From: Paramecium octaurelia
Lineage: Eukaryota; Ciliophora; Oligohymenophorea; Peniculida; Parameciidae
Direction of reading: 5' to 3'
Assembly: GCA_905182995.1 (NCBI GenBank)
Contig: CAJJDP010000050.1
Coordinates: 4,877 to 68,876, forward strand
DNA length: 64,000 bases
Shown here one piece after another: positions 24,267 to 36,670 of the stretch; the stretch's first letter is position 1; the number at the start of each line of letters is the position of its first letter. The position numbers were made by a program, and so were the translations under genes. The notes under the pieces were generated by a model that was not told the DNA's origin, searched no databases, and was given only the letters and a program-made list of their open reading frames with translations.

Positions 24267-25211
24267 TCACTAACATGTGAGTAATTCTACTGCCATATCA
24301 TATCCCATGTAATTAGTGTGATCAGAAACTGATAAATCAGCAATATTCGAATTAGAGCAACTGTCATCTTCTTTGAGATTATCATTGCACATTTAAACTC
24401 TAAAATCTTATAAGTTAATACTTCTTGTGGATGACCAATAAATAATCTTTATAGTAAGCCTCTTGATTAACATGATGAAATCCTTAGACCAGGGCTGGGA
24501 GATGAGGAACTGGGTCGTGGTTATGAGTGATTCTAAATTTAGGACCAGGGAACAATTGTTGGTTAACATAAGTGAAAAAGTTCTTATCACCTACTCTTGG
24601 TGATCCAAAAGTATAAAATTTACTAATAGTAAAGCCTCTCTACAATTCATATATATGAATACTGTTGTCAAATAGACAAGGGCATGGTTGGCTAAAGCAC
24701 CTCCCAAACTATGCCCAGTAATTGTTATCTTGGCCAAAGGGTATTTCTTGGTCAATGATTTCAAGCAATTCAAAACTTAATCCTGAATTCCAAGGAAGGA
24801 GTAATAGAAACCTCTAAATGATATGATTACAATTTTATAATACCTATGAACTTCACAATTGTTGGGACAATAAGGATAATCTGTCTTTATAAAGTCAATA
24901 TCTTCTATCCAATTAGTGAGACTCCATGGTAAAGTTCCTCTGAAAACTAAGTAGATTTCGTCAGTTTCTGGATGATATGCACCATATCCTGCATTCTCAT
25001 TTGTGGCATTAATAAAAAATGTTATATCAGTTATTGGCTTAAGTTCCTTGCAAGGCTTACCACAGTTCCAACTCTTAATGTGCTACTCACTGCAATAACT
25101 TGCTGATGTCAAGTAAAACAAGTGTTTTGCTAATGATTCATCATATGTATTATATTCTACTGTCTAGTATGACAGCACAATGACAAGGCTAATCAAAAGA
25201 ATTTTCTTCAT
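24267..25211 (-). CDS. secreted class-3 lipase (paralogue of 12402-13292)
   Basis: Signal peptide MKKILLISLVIVLSYQ. Cys-rich N-terminal segment (SASYCSEQ, KSWNCGKPCKEL). Substrate-side strand EIYLVFRGTLPWSLTNWIED. The nucleophile elbow is TGHSLGGALANHALVYL. FGSPRVGDKNFFTYV and HNHDPVPHLPALVQGFHHV supply the Asp/His of the triad. Introns of 30, 23 and 22 nt keep the frame. Ends YDMAVELLTCQ at TGA 24267-24269. Probably a secreted or phagosomal triacylglycerol lipase; substrate not inferable. Confidence 0.9.
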
Positions 25212-25296
25212 GACGTAATTTTATAATATAGAAAATAATCCAACTCACATTAACTAAAATCTTTAATGTATATAATTATATCGTAATATTATCAAA

Positions 25297-25674
25297 ATGA
25301 AGACAATGAAAAATCTTCAAAATTCTCTCTTTTTCTTAGAATTGCTCCATTCTCAATAGATTTTATGAAGAAACAATCCTTCACAAGTGGGAGGAAGAAT
25401 AATTTAAATTTATGATATTATTAATTATTTATCTTAAATTCAAATTATTTAAAGATAAGCACTTGTTTCTTAGAGTCATTTAACCAAAATTAGAAATGAT
25501 GCTTTCCTATGACTTTATGGAATTGCTAAAAATATAGGACCAAAATGTATTATAATTTAATAATAATAAATGAAGATTAAAAGTAATTCAGATCCTGATA
25601 TCTACTTATAAATAATATAAATTTCATTACAAAAGCGTTAATTACGACTTGATAAAATATTAATGAAGGATTGA
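25297..25674 (+). pseudogene. relic ORF with two in-frame TGAs
   Basis: A 126-codon frame from ATG 25297 (MKTMKNLQNSLFFLELLHSQ) to TGA 25672 is interrupted only by TGA at 25366-25368 and 25510-25512. Both sit where Trp would fit (RNDAFL-stop-LYGIAKNIGPK). The flanks 25212-25296 and 25675-26085 show nothing else. No family recognised. Most likely a decayed host gene copy. Confidence 0.25.
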
Positions 25675-26085
25675 AATAGTCTCACTTTAATTTTGGCATA
25701 GTTACAATGCCTTATTGTATTAAGAACAATGTATTCTTTAAAATATAATGAAAAAATCTATTTTGACATGGGTATATATTGAGTTTTCGCGACACAGTGA
25801 GATCAAAAAATTTATTTAAATATTTGATAAATCAGTTGTATTAAGTTTAGTATGAGAATAAGCCAATACATAAAGGGTTGTGATATTTAAATCCTATAAA
25901 TGATGGATATTTATATATCTCATTTGATTTTGAAACTTATTCGTGATGCTCTCAAACAAAATACATATCATATTTATATAAGAGTGAAGTCATTATTGAA
26001 GAATTCATGAGGTGTATAATTTTTAATAGCATTTAGAGAATATGGATTAATTAAAATTATTTTAATAAATTATATTCTTTAATAA
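25675..26085. other. intergenic, no gene seen
   Basis: About 410 AT-rich bases before SBDS; short frames only. Confidence 0.5.
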
Positions 26086-27265
26086 ATGAGAGTAACACAA
26101 CCTGTTGGTATTGTATAAATGACAAATATTGCCATTATCAAATATCGTACAAACAACAATCAAAAATTTGAAATAGCTTGCTATAAAAATAAGGCTATCA
26201 ACTGGAGAAATGGAGTTGAGAAGGATCTAAAGTATGATTCCTTAATAAATTTTTAGTGAAGTTCTTTAAGTGTATGAAATATTTACAAATGCTACAAAGG
26301 GTGACGTGGCATCTGGTAAAGAATTGTTGTACTGCTTCTTAACTAATGACAAAGATTAAATCATTAAGACTATTCTAGAAAAGGGAGACTTGCAAGTTGG
26401 AGATAAAGAAAGAGAAGCCTAATTAGAGCATTATTATAGAGACATAGTAAAATTCATACAGGATAAATGCATCCATGCCACATCAGGTATGCAACTTACA
26501 CAACAATCCATTGAGTATGCAATTTCAAAAGTATAATTTGTGGTGAAAACTGATAAACCTGTTAAATTGTAAGCTTTGTAATGCATCAAAAAACTGAAGG
26601 AGAGCTTTTTCATTAAAAGAGCTCCTATGAAAGTATCCATCTCCTTTATCGATGAACAAATGGAGCTAGTTTATTAGATGTTAGAAGAATTGGGACTCAA
26701 AGACATTGTTCAATAGAACAATAAATTTATTGTTATTATCGACCCTTAATTATTTAGAGCTTTATCAACAAAAGTTACTGACAAATAATTTAAAAGTACA
26801 TTGGAAGTCGTAGAAGCAGCAATAAAATAATAGATTGATGGAATTGATAACATAGCTTAAGTTGAGTTGGAATAGAGATTAGAAAAATTGTAAATTTCAG
26901 ATTCAGAGGAATCTGATGAAGAATAGAATTAGAAATCAAAACAGAAAGGACCCAAAAAAAACAAGTAATAAAAGAAGTAGCAACTTTAATAACAGTAATA
27001 AATGAAAAAACAGGTTGAGGAAGAAGAATAAAATCAAATCAAATAAATTTAATAGCAATAAAAAAAAGCTAATGCTAAGGATGATTTGGGTAAGTAATTT
27101 AAATGTACTTAATGTTTGATCTCTTTTGACACAAATCAAGAATTCAGATAACATTATAAGACAGATTGGCATCTTCACAATACTAAATTAAAATAAAGTG
27201 GAAAGATATGTTTATCCTATGAAGAGTTCCTAGATTATTAGATCCAATAAGAAATGACTAAGTGA
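26086..27265 (+). CDS. SBDS: SBDS/Sdo1 ribosome maturation factor with C-terminal zinc finger
   Basis: SBDS works with the GTPase EFL1 to release eIF6 from late pre-60S subunits. The N-terminal domain is clear: MTNIAIIKYRTNNQKFEIAC, then KNKAINWRNGVEKDL, then KGDLQVGDKEREAQLEHYYR. Domain II follows (KPVKLQALQCIKKLKESFFI). Beyond the usual ~250 residues there is a long Gln/Lys/Glu linker and a C2H2-type finger (FKCTQCLISFDTNQEFRQHY, then WHLHN). Related extensions are known in plants and some protists. One 25-nt intron, 26232-26256. Starts MRVTQPVGIVQM at 26086. Confidence 0.93.
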
Positions 27266-28176
27266 GATTATTATTTTAATTTATTGGTATAAAAATTATA
27301 TCTGTTTAAATACTTATTCTAAATGCTAAGTTTTGGGATCTTAAAAATGATCAGAAGCATTTATGCTTAAAAACTAACAATATATCTGTTTTAAGTTTCT
27401 AAAATAAATAGCATTATTTTAAGATTCCCTATAATGATATTTAATATAATCTATTTTTTTAGTGAATCTAAACCCAAATAAGTATAGTTGAGGAATCAAT
27501 TAACCTTAATTAAGAAATTAAGATAAATATGACAACAATTCTGAATTTTAAGCTAAAAACCTTATTGCAATGCAAATAATTAATATTTAATTACCAAAAT
27601 ATTTTATAACCTTAGAAAATCGTTGGAATTAATTTACATGAATATAACATACTATTATTAGATTTACGGTTATAAGACATACCAATCATCTCAAAGGCTT
27701 GGTATGAAACAATATTTATTAAAATCTTTAAATAAAAGACAGGATTTGGAACCTATGGGATTGAAAATATTAACAGACATTTAAAAACATTAATTATATG
27801 TATAAAGACTTATTAATACATAATACAGTTTGATTATTAAATGTGTAAAGCCAATCTATTAATAAATCGATATTGATAGCCCAATTTAATTACAAAAATC
27901 CTTAAGATTAGGGAATTAATTGAAATAACATGTGTTTAATGTTAAACATATTTAAATTTAAGATTTTTGTAAAGGTTGAATCAATCATTTTACGTTTAGA
28001 TTTTAATTCTCACTCATCTCCAAAAAGGATAAGAATATTAGAAAAAATATTCGTTCTCAAGATTTTTTTAAGAAAATAATAAACAAATTTGAAATATATA
28101 ATTCCTTTTTTTTAAATTACTATATCTGTTTGATCAATTGCTCAATTGAAAATATAAATAATTAATATAAGACTTG
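27266..28176. other. long spacer with weak open frames
   Basis: About 910 bases between SBDS and the giant membrane protein. The frame from ATG 27529 to TGA 27874 is open for 115 codons (MTTILNFKLKTLLQCKQLIF..., later KTGFGTYGIENINRHLKTLI), and a second plus frame is open nearby. With a single stop codon such lengths are not rare, and there is no intron or family support. Treat as possible gene or relic, not as an established CDS. Confidence 0.3.
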
Positions 28177-31100
28177 ATGGACTTGATTGTCAACCAGATT
28201 TCTCTCTTTGTTCAAGGTGCTTTAATTTTGGAACAATTTATTTGGAGTTTGCCTTTGATGATATCATTCGCTTTAGGCGTAATTAATGAATTGCAAAATC
28301 TAGCCTACATTAATATATCTTCTAGTTACAAGGCTTTCAGTACTACTTCAGAATTGGATTTAATAACTATGTTATCAAGACCCAATACACTGATAGAAAA
28401 TACAGCTATATTAACATACATTTCAGTGGGATTTTTATGTATTCTTGTCCTGAGTTGCATTTGCTTTATTTTTATACTGAAAAGTAGATCAGAAAATTTG
28501 GTGATTGAATTATAGAATGCCTTCAACACTAATTATTATATTAAAGTATTATTTATATTTGTAAATGTTTCCATCAATGTAAGCAAACAAACATTAGGAT
28601 ATATTATGATGGACATTTGTTTTTAGACGATTTAATAAAATATGAATGATTACGTAAAAGTCTTTTTAAGTTTTTTTACGATCGCAGGAATTTTTATTTT
28701 AATTCTCTTTTTTGTGAATATGTTCTCATATAATTGGGCCTTAGATTTTTAAAGGGAACACTTGATGATAAATGAATCCATTCTAACCTACTACAGGATT
28801 GGAATCAAATTTCTTTAGTTAAGTTATTCGTTATATAATTACGATGATATAATTTTTAGGATCACACAATTAATCTTGCCGATTATTTCATCGATTATTT
28901 AAATTTATCAAATGCAAAAACTAAAACAATACATCTATGGGTACTACTATCGAGTGATCTTGGCTATTAATCTGTTAATTATTGGCATTTGTTTGCAATA
29001 TATGTTGCATGAATTATTTCAATAACATTAATTTAAAGAAATCTGGATACTTCTAATAATTTTGCCCTAGTTTTATTTCCAAAATTAAATCAAAATGGAT
29101 TTGTAAAAGCATTTTATCAATTTCTAAAATTCAAGCATAGAAAATTGCAACTTTGTGCTTTTCTAAATCATTTACAATATCACTAAACAGAAAAACACCT
29201 ATAACCAAAAGATAGTATATCTTATGTTTCTGTCAAAACACATTAAGGCATGTTATGATATTGATTGTATCTGCAAACAAAGTCCTTTATAGAAGAATTT
29301 TGAATAAATCTCCTATGAAATATACTTTAAAGACTTATTATCTCAATATGAAAGTTTGATTTCAACTATGTCCTTCAAATGCACCTAGGACTAACAAGTT
29401 TTTGGTTACTTACAACTGTTATTTTTTCAAAAGTAATACCTATAAATTTATTAATACTTCTAAATAATTTTTCAAAAGTCAGATAGAGCTAAATTTCAAA
29501 ATTAAATTTTAATGACAGACCATTATAAGTTGAAAAAAAAAGTTTTCAAAATTAATTATCTGCACAAATTAATAGTGTTAAAAGTGGCTTAAGAGTTAAT
29601 GAGATTAGATATTGCTCAACAGTTTTCAAATCAAAAGAATACATTGTTGAATGAATCATAAAAAATTCATTTTGCCATTAAATCCTATCTCGATGTTGAA
29701 GGGCAATGTGTTTAAATCAGAAAAATAATAAGTTAGGTATTATAATAGAAAATCAACTATTTGGAAAAAATTAATTCAAATATCTCTAAAGAAAAATTAG
29801 AGAAACTTGCTTACAAATCCATACAAAATTAGATAGACGGACTAAAATAATTGAAATCATACTTTAAAAAAACATTAGGTACTTAGTATCTTTTATTTTA
29901 TAGATTAGAAGTAATAAAATATTTTGATGTTTTATCAGATGGAAATTTTAAATGATATGATCTCCTCTTAAAATCAAAAATCATCATCTAACTACAATGA
30001 TGATATTAATTTGAAATTCAGCAACGCATTCTTGTCAAATCAATTCTCCAATATGATAATTTAAATAAACAATAAGCAAAGTATCAAAATTCTCAAATAC
30101 AAATATAATCAATTAGAAAAATTCGACAAATTAGAGACACTGAACTTTTAAGATATGATACCTAATTTTATTCAAGTGTCGCATATGAAATTAATAGAGA
30201 ATTTTATAGCAGGCAGACAAAATAAGTTTTATTAATAACTCAATGAATCTTACATTCAAATCTCTCCTTGTTTATGTAAAAAAATTGATTTACTAATGGA
30301 TTTAAGTTAATTAAACTTAACCTCTATTGAAATGATTGTATTTTTCAAAAAGAAAAAGGAACATTCATATAGTATTTTTCTAGATGATACTAAAAGAATC
30401 TTAAATATTGATGATGAGTTGTTTTGTGATGTATTCAATATTGATGGAGTCTTTGCTTAATATTTTATTGGTTTGGACATGTGCACTATTTATAAAGATA
30501 TAGATCAATTAATAGAGGATAAATTTTATAGTTTATAGACATTTTATTTCGTAGACCCAAATAGGATCAATGCTTCTATTTTTATACAATCGTCATAAGC
30601 GAAAATTCAATAATTATGGAATTACCAGCAAACTTTGATATGCTATTAATGTGATTTATCAATTTCTTAATAGAGAAATGAATATGGCTCTAGTTATTAT
30701 GAACTTATTATAAAAAATCCAAAACGTGTTTATAATAATGGAGATACTTATATTTATTAATTAAGACAATCAGAAAATGTAATTGCTACTACACATTTAG
30801 ATGAGTCTATTATAGTGGATAAACCGTTTGCAATGGATTAGAGCATTCATGAAGAAAAGTTATATAACCAATAATGTATTTTAAAATCCGAATTAGCATG
30901 TTAAAACTTGATGTAATCAGATATTTAATAGGATGAATAATTAGTGGCAATGAAAAATGAAGAAGAGCAACATGTAAGTGAGTAATTAGATATGAATACA
31001 CAGAAGAAAAAAAATTGGAATCAAAAGCTTTAAACAGAAGGCATATCCTCTCAATAATCTGGAGTTTCAGCTATGCAAAAATCAATATATTATCGATAAT

Positions 31101-32962
31101 TTTCACTGGTTTATGAGCTTGCCAACTCTAAAAAAATCCCTTAGATTTTTAAGAAAATGATATATTTCAGAATATTGTTAACTATAATATCAATAGTTGG
31201 TTTTAGTTTGGTAATTATTTCTATTATAGACATAGTATTTGTATGAGATAGATCTTTTTCATCATTTTCAGAAGGATTTCAAACTATTAGGTATGAAAAA
31301 TGATATCTTCTATCCTATTTTGTCCTTTCAATTGATTCGGTTGTCAATAGTAAATTATAATGTCGAAGTTTATGCTAAGTTAATTACATAATAGTAATAT
31401 TTGGAATTATTAGTTTATCCAAAATCAAAATTAATAGGAAGTTACGAAAAACTAAAGAATGGAATTTCAGGTATCTTAAGTGAACCTATTTTTTTTTCTC
31501 TTTATCAAGATTAATATTTAAATCTGGAATTTTTGTAAAAAGGAAATGTTGGTGAAACAGATGTTCTTAGTCTTCGAAATAGTTTAATTACTTTACTGAA
31601 TTATTAATACGACACTTAAAATGCTTACATTTAGACTGGAGCAGCTGATTATGGAAGTCCTTACTTTTATTATATTTACAAGAATATGCATACTTTATTG
31701 AATGCTTTTACAGAGGCTAATTTAGTTGCCTTTGATTCCTAACAATAACACTTAGACGATTCTTAGCAAAAAATAATAGTCATGTTTATTGTTTTAAGTT
31801 TCTTTTTCGTAATGATCTAATTCACATTAACTGTATCTGATTTATTCTTTTAGATACAAAAGGAAAAATTGAAAATCTTACTGTTGAATTAAGATTAAAA
31901 TTTCTTAAATTTAGAAATTCAAAGATTAACATTATTGTAAGAATTGATTGAGAAGAATTATTAATAAATTTAAAATTACAAACTGAATTTTTCAGAAAAA
32001 GATGAGTATTTTGGAATTATTAAATCGTAATGCACTAATCATTCAAAACACCAATAAAAAAAAAACACAATGTCACCTTAGTATTACAAGCTTAAATCAA
32101 TATTATTAACATTAACTCACTTTGGAGTATTAGCTGTGTCATTCATTATTTTAACTACACAAATCTATCATACATATACAAAAATAAAACAAACTGGGAA
32201 GTTATACTAAGTATTTGCCAATTTAAACATTAATGTTTTAAGTATATATCAAACAAGAGAAATTCTATATTATAAAACGGCATTGCCATTTTTAAATTCA
32301 ACAGATCTAAATCAATACTACAAAATTGCATAAGAGAGCTTAACAGGGTTGGAATAGTACATTGATTAATCATGGACATTTTAACTTAATGATTATTTCT
32401 TTGATTCAGAATTTTCGTATCTTTTGGATAGCTTCAGTAATGGAAATTTATGTGACGACTTAGTTGTAATTCAATTTAATAATCTTAGGCATTAGATAAA
32501 TCTTACAATATTTGTAATACTACTCTTGGTGGAGTGTTACAGAAGGGATTTTCAACTGCTTTGATAGATATAAAGAATCAGATAAAGACTGAGTTTGAAT
32601 ATACTAATTTTACAAATAGATCAAATTTTCCGATTTTAGAATTAGAAGGGATTACGATTTTGAGTTACGGTCTCCAGTATATACTTGAAAGGTTTTATTC
32701 TGATTTATTTTATTATAATTAGGCAGTTGAGGTGGATTATAATGTAAGATATTATTTTAATTTTTAGATAATTACAGTGGCTTGTTTATGCATTTCTATA
32801 ATAAATGGGTTATTTTTGATTAAGTTTGATTAGATAGTGTAATTGAGAAATTATAAGCTTTTGACTAAGTTCATATATTCGGTACCTTTGGCAGCAATAT
32901 TGTTTGATGATAATTTTTTGAGAAATACGAGGAGTTATTTTGTGAATGAGAAATTGATTTGA
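28177..32962 (+). CDS. giant multi-pass membrane protein, possibly TmcB-like with PAS-like segment
   Basis: About 1,560 residues. The N-terminal third has many hydrophobic helices (PLMISFALGVINELQNLAYI; ILTYISVGFLCILVLSCICF; YVKVFLSFFTIAGIFILILF). A helical TPR-like stretch follows, then a PAS-like segment (IEMIVFFKKKKEHSYSIFLD). The C-terminal third has four more membrane segments bracketing two large loops. Introns include 25 nt near 29880, 31 nt near 31210 (GTATGAGATAG...TTCAG) and 23 nt near 32467. Ciliates have large families of such proteins, some annotated as TmcB-like; that name is tentative. One gene is preferred because introns reconnect the frame throughout. Confidence 0.75.
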
Positions 32963-33073
32963 GTTTGAATTTATCTGTTTTGTGTTTATTTACAAATGGG
33001 TATTGGAGGATAGAAAATATTAATAGGAAATAAGTTTTTAAAAATACATATTTAATAAATAAATTAACTGTTA

Positions 33074-34299
33074 ATGAGTGAAACGAGTTTGATAACATAT
33101 TCTGATAGAGAAATGGAGTCATCCCTCAAGGATTTGCTAGAGCGAATATTGATGCAATTGGAGAAATATATTGAGACCAAAAATGATTTGAATGAGGTTG
33201 AGAAAGAACTGAAAGATTATGAAAATTTGACTCAATTAGTAAACATAATTAAAATTATCTTCACTAATCTAATGTTGAAGATTGAGAGAAAAATCCAGTA
33301 AGCTTTCGCAATTATGAAAGGAAATTAGAAAATAGTATAGATCCAAATATGACATAAAAAAGTATACGGACAGAGGATGAATATGAAAAATTAGAATAAT
33401 CAGTCATAAAACATGAGAGCGAGATAAGGAATCACATTCGTGTAAGATTTTAGTTTGATTTAATCTTAGTTGGAATAATAATTGAAATTATATGCAGAAT
33501 CAATCTAATAAAAATTGGACGAAAGCGAAGCAACAAGAAATGAGTTACTGGAAACTACTAAAAACATTATGAATGTATGTTTAATTGTATTGTGTTAGAA
33601 TTTGAAAAGAGAGAATCAAAAGTATTATGAAGAAAATCAATCTTTGCAATCAGAAATAGTATCTTTCAAGGATAAGATTTAATAACTAGAGTTTGAACAA
33701 TAGAAGAGAACCATTGAGCTGGATCATGTAGATTATGAGGTTCAGTAAATAACCAAAAATACGTAACAAATAAAAGGGTTGGTTTAGAGAAAGCCTAATA
33801 GTAAAGAAACGAATAAGACTAATTCTTATTCAGAACATAAATTAAGTAGTTAATTCTAGGAAAGCACTGACTACCCAACATAATCTTAAGGATCTTTGAA
33901 ACAGAACTATTTCAACATATTGTAATACGGATAGAATCATCATTTGCAATCATTATAACAATCAATAAATTAATAATAGGAGCAAATAAAAAGCTATCAA
34001 ATAAAGCATAATTCGATATCTTCAATCAATGATTTAATATTATAACACAATGCGATTAAAAACATTAAAACACACATTGGAAATTATACTGTATCAAAAA
34101 ACAATTCTTAAAATTCAAGTATGTTGCAGAAAAATATTCACTGTAAAAATTCAATAATGATTTATAGAAAGTATTTAAACTTAACCAAGAAGCAGAAGCG
34201 GTAGCACCAAGAGGAATATCAATCAAAAATAGAAGACATCTATTCATTAATGATGATAGTTATTAAACATTTTTGTATTCAATAATTAACATAAATAAT
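33074..34299 (+). CDS. coiled-coil protein with unresolved 3' end
   Basis: Starts MSETSLITYSDREMESSLKD. The N-terminal half is coiled coil (IETKNDLNEVEKELKDYENL; ESEIRNHIRLEQQLKLYAES). The C-terminal half is Gln/Asn/Ser-rich (QSLQQSINQQQEQIKSYQ). Introns: 23 nt (33298-33320), 28 nt (near 33440) and 24 nt (near 33575). A fourth, 29 nt near 34091, opens a convincing tail (KFNNDLQKVFKLNQEAEAV, then RGISIKNRRHLFINDDSY). With that splice no TGA occurs before the ATG of the next gene (34300) and the frame is shared. Without it the frame stops at 34301-34303. The end given is therefore provisional. Confidence 0.65.
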
Positions 34300-34904
34300 A
34301 TGATTAAGGCATTTGCTTAGAATTATTTCAAATCCTTATCGGAGAGCATTTGCTACGGATTTGCAACAAAGATGCAAGCCAGCTCAACCCAAAAAACTAA
34401 GGATTCTGCAGGTAGGAGATTGGGAGTAAAGAAATTTGGAGGAGAGGAAGTGTTTCCAAATGACATTTTAATTAGACAAAGAGGGTTTAGATGGAAACCT
34501 GGATAGAATACTTCAGTTGGAAAGGATCACACTATTCATTCTAGGGTCGAAGTATAGTGATTTTATAACTAATTACAAAGGGTATTGTGCATTTCAGAAG
34601 GGACCCTTATAAGTTCAAGAAAACATTTTATGTTGATGTGATTCCAAGAGAGAATCCCAATAGAACTCACTATCCTCCACCGCCCTACAGTTATCATCCT
34701 GAATTGTTTCCTGAATTGGCCAAGAGCAATCCTGAGCCAATTGTGTTATTGAAAAAAAGCGATGAGAAAGTGGAGGTCTAGATCAAACAATAAGGCTTTA
34801 AAATTTCTGCTAAATAATACAAACCAATTGAAATCCCAGTTGAATATAAGCCAGAATTTACGCTTTCCAATTTGTAATAACAGTTGAGTATTCATAAATA
34901 GTGA
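34300..34904 (+). CDS. MRPL27: mitochondrial 50S ribosomal protein bL27m
   Basis: Nuclear-encoded mitochondrial large-subunit protein. The bL27 core is unmistakable: TKDSAGRRLGVKKFGGEEVF, then NDILIRQRGFRWKPGQNTSV, then GKDHTIHSRVEGIVHFRRDP. The first ~25 residues (MIKAFAQNYFKSLSESICYG) are basic, hydroxylated and amphipathic, fitting a mitochondrial presequence. A 29-nt intron, 34552-34580, is required to join RVE to GIVHFRR. The C-terminal extension is Pro-rich (HYPPPPYSYHPELFPELAKS). Ends at TGA 34902-34904. The upstream gene is open in the same frame. Confidence 0.93.
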
Positions 34905-34942
34905 TAATATATAAACAATATTTAAATATTCATAATAAATAT

Positions 34943-36186
34943 ATGATTAAACCATTTAGAGGAACCGATGGAGCATAATATGCTCACAATTTCAAGAACA
35001 CCTATCTCTCAGAAGCAGAACTTTAAAAGCCTTCTAAAGAAGTGAGTGAATAGATTGCAATTCACACCAAGAAGCAATTAGATCAATTAGTGTTTTCAAA
35101 GTAATGTGCAACCATGGGATAACTGAGAGCCTCGGATGGAGCTGCCCAATAGTATATCAAATACACTCCGAAGCAAGGTGATTAATAACAAACCGGCTAG
35201 GAGAGAATTGTAAAGTAGAAGCATTTATTTATTTTAAAGAGTTCAAGCCCAGTAATTGGATCCAATGGAACCTCCTCGTTTTAAACATAAAAGAATTCCT
35301 AAAGGTCCAGGATCACCACCACCTATTCAAATGAGATCTCCACCAAGAAAGTTGACTCTAAAAGATCAACAAGATTGGAAAATTCCTCCTTGTATTTCAA
35401 ATTGGAAAAATGCCAAAGGTTACACAATCCCATTAGAAATGAGATTGTCTGCCGATGGCAGAACACTCTAACATGTATTTCATCATTTCTAATTTTTAAA
35501 AGCATACAGTAAATGCCAAATTCGCTTAATTAACTGATGGTCTCTATATTGCTGAAAGACAATCCAGAAAAGAACTTGAAGAAAGAAATAAGATATTGAA
35601 ATCTATGCAATATAAAGAATACTAAGAAAAAGAAGAAGAAAACAGACAAAAAGCTATGGAAGCTAGATAGAGAAAGAACCTACTTTTGGAGTAAACAACA
35701 AAATAAGAGGATGCTTCTGAAAATTAATAATAATAGGAACTTTAAGCCAGAGAAGAATTAAGATACTTAAGAAAAAGGGAACTTGAAAGATAGTTAAGAT
35801 AGGAAAATCAAGGAAAGAAGAGTAAGACTAACAGAGATAACGACAGAGACATCAGTGAAAAAATAGCCTTGGGCCAAGCATAACCTACTACTCAAAATAC
35901 TTTATATGATTAAAGGTTATTCAATTAAACTCAAGGAGTGAATCATGGATTTGGAGATGAAGATGAATATGAAGCGTTCGACAAACCCTTATTCAGTGAT
36001 AAACCAAGAGCCAACCTATATTCTGGAATTCAACAAGGAGAAGAAGATAATAAGTATTAATCCTAATATATCATTAGCAATAACAACTTAAGAAATGTTC
36101 CTGTTTAATTTGAAAAAGCTGAAAATATTTTTGGTATGGATTCGTTTATTGCCGATCCTGTTGCTAAAAAAGTTAAGCTTGATTGA
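34943..36186 (+). CDS. SNW1: SNW1/SKIP (Prp45) splicing factor
   Basis: SNW/SKIP is a core component of the activated spliceosome and a transcription co-regulator. The SNW domain is highly conserved here: DPMEPPRFKHKRIPKGPGSP, then WKIPPCISNWKNAKGYTIPL, then FAQLTDGLYIAERQSRKELE. The S-N-W tripeptide is present in CISNWKN. A charged coiled region (KRELERQLRQENQGKKSK) and an acidic tail follow, ending DPVAKKVKLD, which resembles a nuclear signal. Introns 35215-35239 (25 nt) and 35475-35502 (28 nt) are both needed. About 395 residues, shorter than the ~535 of human SNW1. Starts MIKPFRGTDGAQYAHNF. Confidence 0.95.
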
Positions 36187-36670
36187 GCATTAAAATTATC
36201 GATATTAATTATTATAACATTCCAATATAATCTATTTGAAAAAATAGATTAATTTTGCAATATAACAACCTTATTTGAAATGCAATTTTTAGAAAAATCT
36301 AAATATTTCTTATTTTGATCCTCTAAATTAAGAACTTTTTGTTCTTAACATATTGATAAATAAAGTAAGTATTAAATTTTTTAGATCTTTAAGAAATTAT
36401 AAATAGAGTAAATATAGACTCAAATCTTTGTAAAGATTATTTTGTTGTTATTATTAATCTATTCAGTTCAAGTTGGTCATTAGAATGAATTTGGCTACTA
36501 ATTTATTTGTGGTCAGCGTCATAAGAGAAAAGGGAATCATTGTCCATTAAGATGACATATATAAATAATTATTATTATATATGATTATTAGACAACTTAG
36601 AGTATTTAAGTCATTAATCAGGCCGATTTAATTTCGATTTATCTTTTAATAAAAGAATAATTTTTTTAAG
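36187..36670. other. spacer with a signal-peptide-like stretch
   Basis: About 480 bases. Near 36434-36555 one plus frame reads KIILLLLLIYSVQVG followed by a short Cys-containing tail (FICGQRHKRKGNHCPLR) and TGA. It resembles a small secreted protein but no ATG heads it. It may be a relic. Nothing else seen. Confidence 0.3.
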
